22,687 bases of DNA from the NCBI GenBank assembly GCA_045599365.1, contig JAZRVS010000097.1, positions 1-22,687 on the forward strand. Direction: 5' to 3'. The translations under genes were made by a program, and so were the position numbers. Origin of the DNA: UBA1715 sp045599365. Lineage in GTDB: Bacteria; Bacteroidota; Bacteroidia; Bacteroidales; UBA1715. The notes beneath the pieces are model-generated. The model saw only the letters and a list, made by a program, of their open reading frames with translations. It did no database searches and had not been told where the DNA came from. Position 1 is the stretch's first letter; each line of letters begins with the position of its first letter. Of the stretch, positions 21,845 through 22,687 are shown one piece after another.

Positions 21845-22687
21845 ATGAAAACAAAAATTTGCGTAATTGGATTGGGTTATGTTGGTTTACCTTTAGCTCG
21901 ATTATTTTCCACTAAATACGAAACAATAGGTTTCGATATGAATGAAAATCGAGTAAAAGCACTAATGCAAGGACACGACGCAACGCTTGAAGTCAGCGAT
22001 GAATTGCTTCAAAAAGCTATAAAGAATGGTTTTAAATGTACCTCAAACATTGAAGACATTCGCTCTTGCAATTTCTATATCGTTGCAGTTCCAACTCCTG
22101 TTGACAAAAACAACAACCCAGACTTAACCCCATTGTATGGAGCAAGTCAAACAATTGGAAAAGTGATTTCCAAAAATGACATTGTAGTTTATGAATCAAC
22201 AGTATACCCTGGAGTTACGGAAGACGAATGTATTCCTGTCGTTGAAAAATTTTCTGGATTGAAATATAACATTGACTTTTTTGCAGGATACTCTCCAGAA
22301 CGAATAAATCCAGGCGACAAACAACATACAGTTGAAAAAATAAAAAAAGTTACGTCTGGTTCGACACCAGAAATTGGAGAAAAAATCAATGCTATTTATG
22401 CATCTGTCATAGAAGCAGGAACACATTTGGCTCCATCAATAAAAGTTGCAGAAGCTGCTAAAGTAATTGAAAACTCACAACGAGATATAAATATAGCCTT
22501 TGCTAACGAATTGTCAAAAATATTCAATGTCCTTGATATTGACACAAATGACGTACTCGATGCTGCCTCAACAAAGTGGAATTTTTTACCATACAAGCCA
22601 GGGTTAGTTGGAGCACATTGCATTGGTGTTGACCCTTATTATTTGCCACAATGTGCGCAACGTCATGGCTACAATCCCGAAATTATA
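21845..22687 (+). CDS. Nucleotide-sugar (UDP-GlcNAc/GalNAc-type) dehydrogenase, 3' end outside window
   Basis: The 281 residues present have an N-terminal Rossmann NAD site VIGLGYVGLPLA (7-18), then VAVPTPVDKNNNPDL, YESTVYPG, GYSPERINPGD, the helix KVAEAAKVIENSQRDINIAF with the catalytic lysine and asparagine, and GAHCIGVDPYYL with the catalytic cysteine. These are the marks of UDP-glucose/GDP-mannose dehydrogenase family members, and VIENSQRDINIAF together with CIGVDPYYL point to the TviB/WbpO branch that oxidises UDP-N-acetyl-hexosamines to uronic acids for surface polysaccharide. The gene runs off the window. I chose ATG 21845 (MKTKICVIG); an in-frame ATG at 21827 would leave almost no leader after the promoter box. 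Confidence 0.9.
   Translation, partial: MKTKICVIGLGYVGLPLARLFSTKYETIGFDMNENRVKALMQGHDATLEVSDELLQKAIKNGFKCTSNIEDIRSCNFYIVAVPTPVDKNNNPDLTPLYGASQTIGKVISKNDIVVYESTVYPGVTEDECIPVVEKFSGLKYNIDFFAGYSPERINPGDKQHTVEKIKKVTSGSTPEIGEKINAIYASVIEAGTHLAPSIKVAEAAKVIENSQRDINIAFANELSKIFNVLDIDTNDVLDAASTKWNFLPYKPGLVGAHCIGVDPYYLPQCAQRHGYNPEII

Noticed and set aside
1..22687. CRISPR array, tRNA, rRNA, integrase, toxin-antitoxin or defence genes
   Set aside because: I looked for regularly spaced repeats, cloverleaf signatures and the usual protein motifs on both strands and saw none.

Overview
The window looks like a chromosomal segment of an AT-rich member of the Bacteroidota, probably order Bacteroidales. Evidence: many matches to the Bacteroidota -7 promoter box TAnnTTTG, almost no Shine-Dalgarno sequences, a lipoprotein with a Fibrobacter-type paralogous (FISUMP) domain, a RecQ with the late zinc cluster typical of this phylum, and Bacteroidota-style versions of EF-Ts, S2 and HtpG. 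Most content is core housekeeping. I saw no tRNA, rRNA, CRISPR array, insertion sequence or prophage.

Layout. (1) 1-510: a plus-strand remnant or 5'-truncated gene of unknown function, ending tail to tail with cinA. (2) 507-3955, minus strand: a packed five-gene run, read as exonuclease, FAH-like protein, DUF2461 protein, PspC-domain protein, cinA, with 1-4 bases between genes. It lies just behind an intrinsic terminator that closes (3) gyrB-dnaN (4013-7139, minus). (4) 7284-10661, minus: an exported phosphodiester glycosidase-like protein, a macro-like protein, an NrtR-type Nudix regulator and radC. (5) 10743-12702, minus: pyrH followed one base later by a FISUMP lipoprotein. (6) 12788-15549, minus: rplM, rpsI, rpsB and tsf. 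(7) htpG (plus), recQ (minus), then yebC-purU (plus) and the start of a UDP-sugar dehydrogenase gene (plus, cut by the window edge) that probably opens a polysaccharide locus.

The main non-gene structure is a dispersed, imperfectly palindromic repeat of roughly 115-130 bp. Three diverged copies lie directly behind the 3' ends of nrtR, radC and recQ, always in the same orientation relative to the gene. These three genes lack an ordinary U-tract terminator, while dnaN, the FISUMP gene, tsf, htpG and purU have one. The nrtR gene is bracketed by two copies.

Other notable points: two identical 19-bp operators flank a clear promoter in front of nrtR; the FISUMP lipoprotein has its domain split by an EF-hand and helical insert; the FAH-like protein appears to have lost its metal ligands; a terminator abuts the exonuclease start codon; and a cluster of TGACA/TGTCA inverted repeats precedes htpG. 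All family assignments come from reading motifs and from memory of the families, without database searches.
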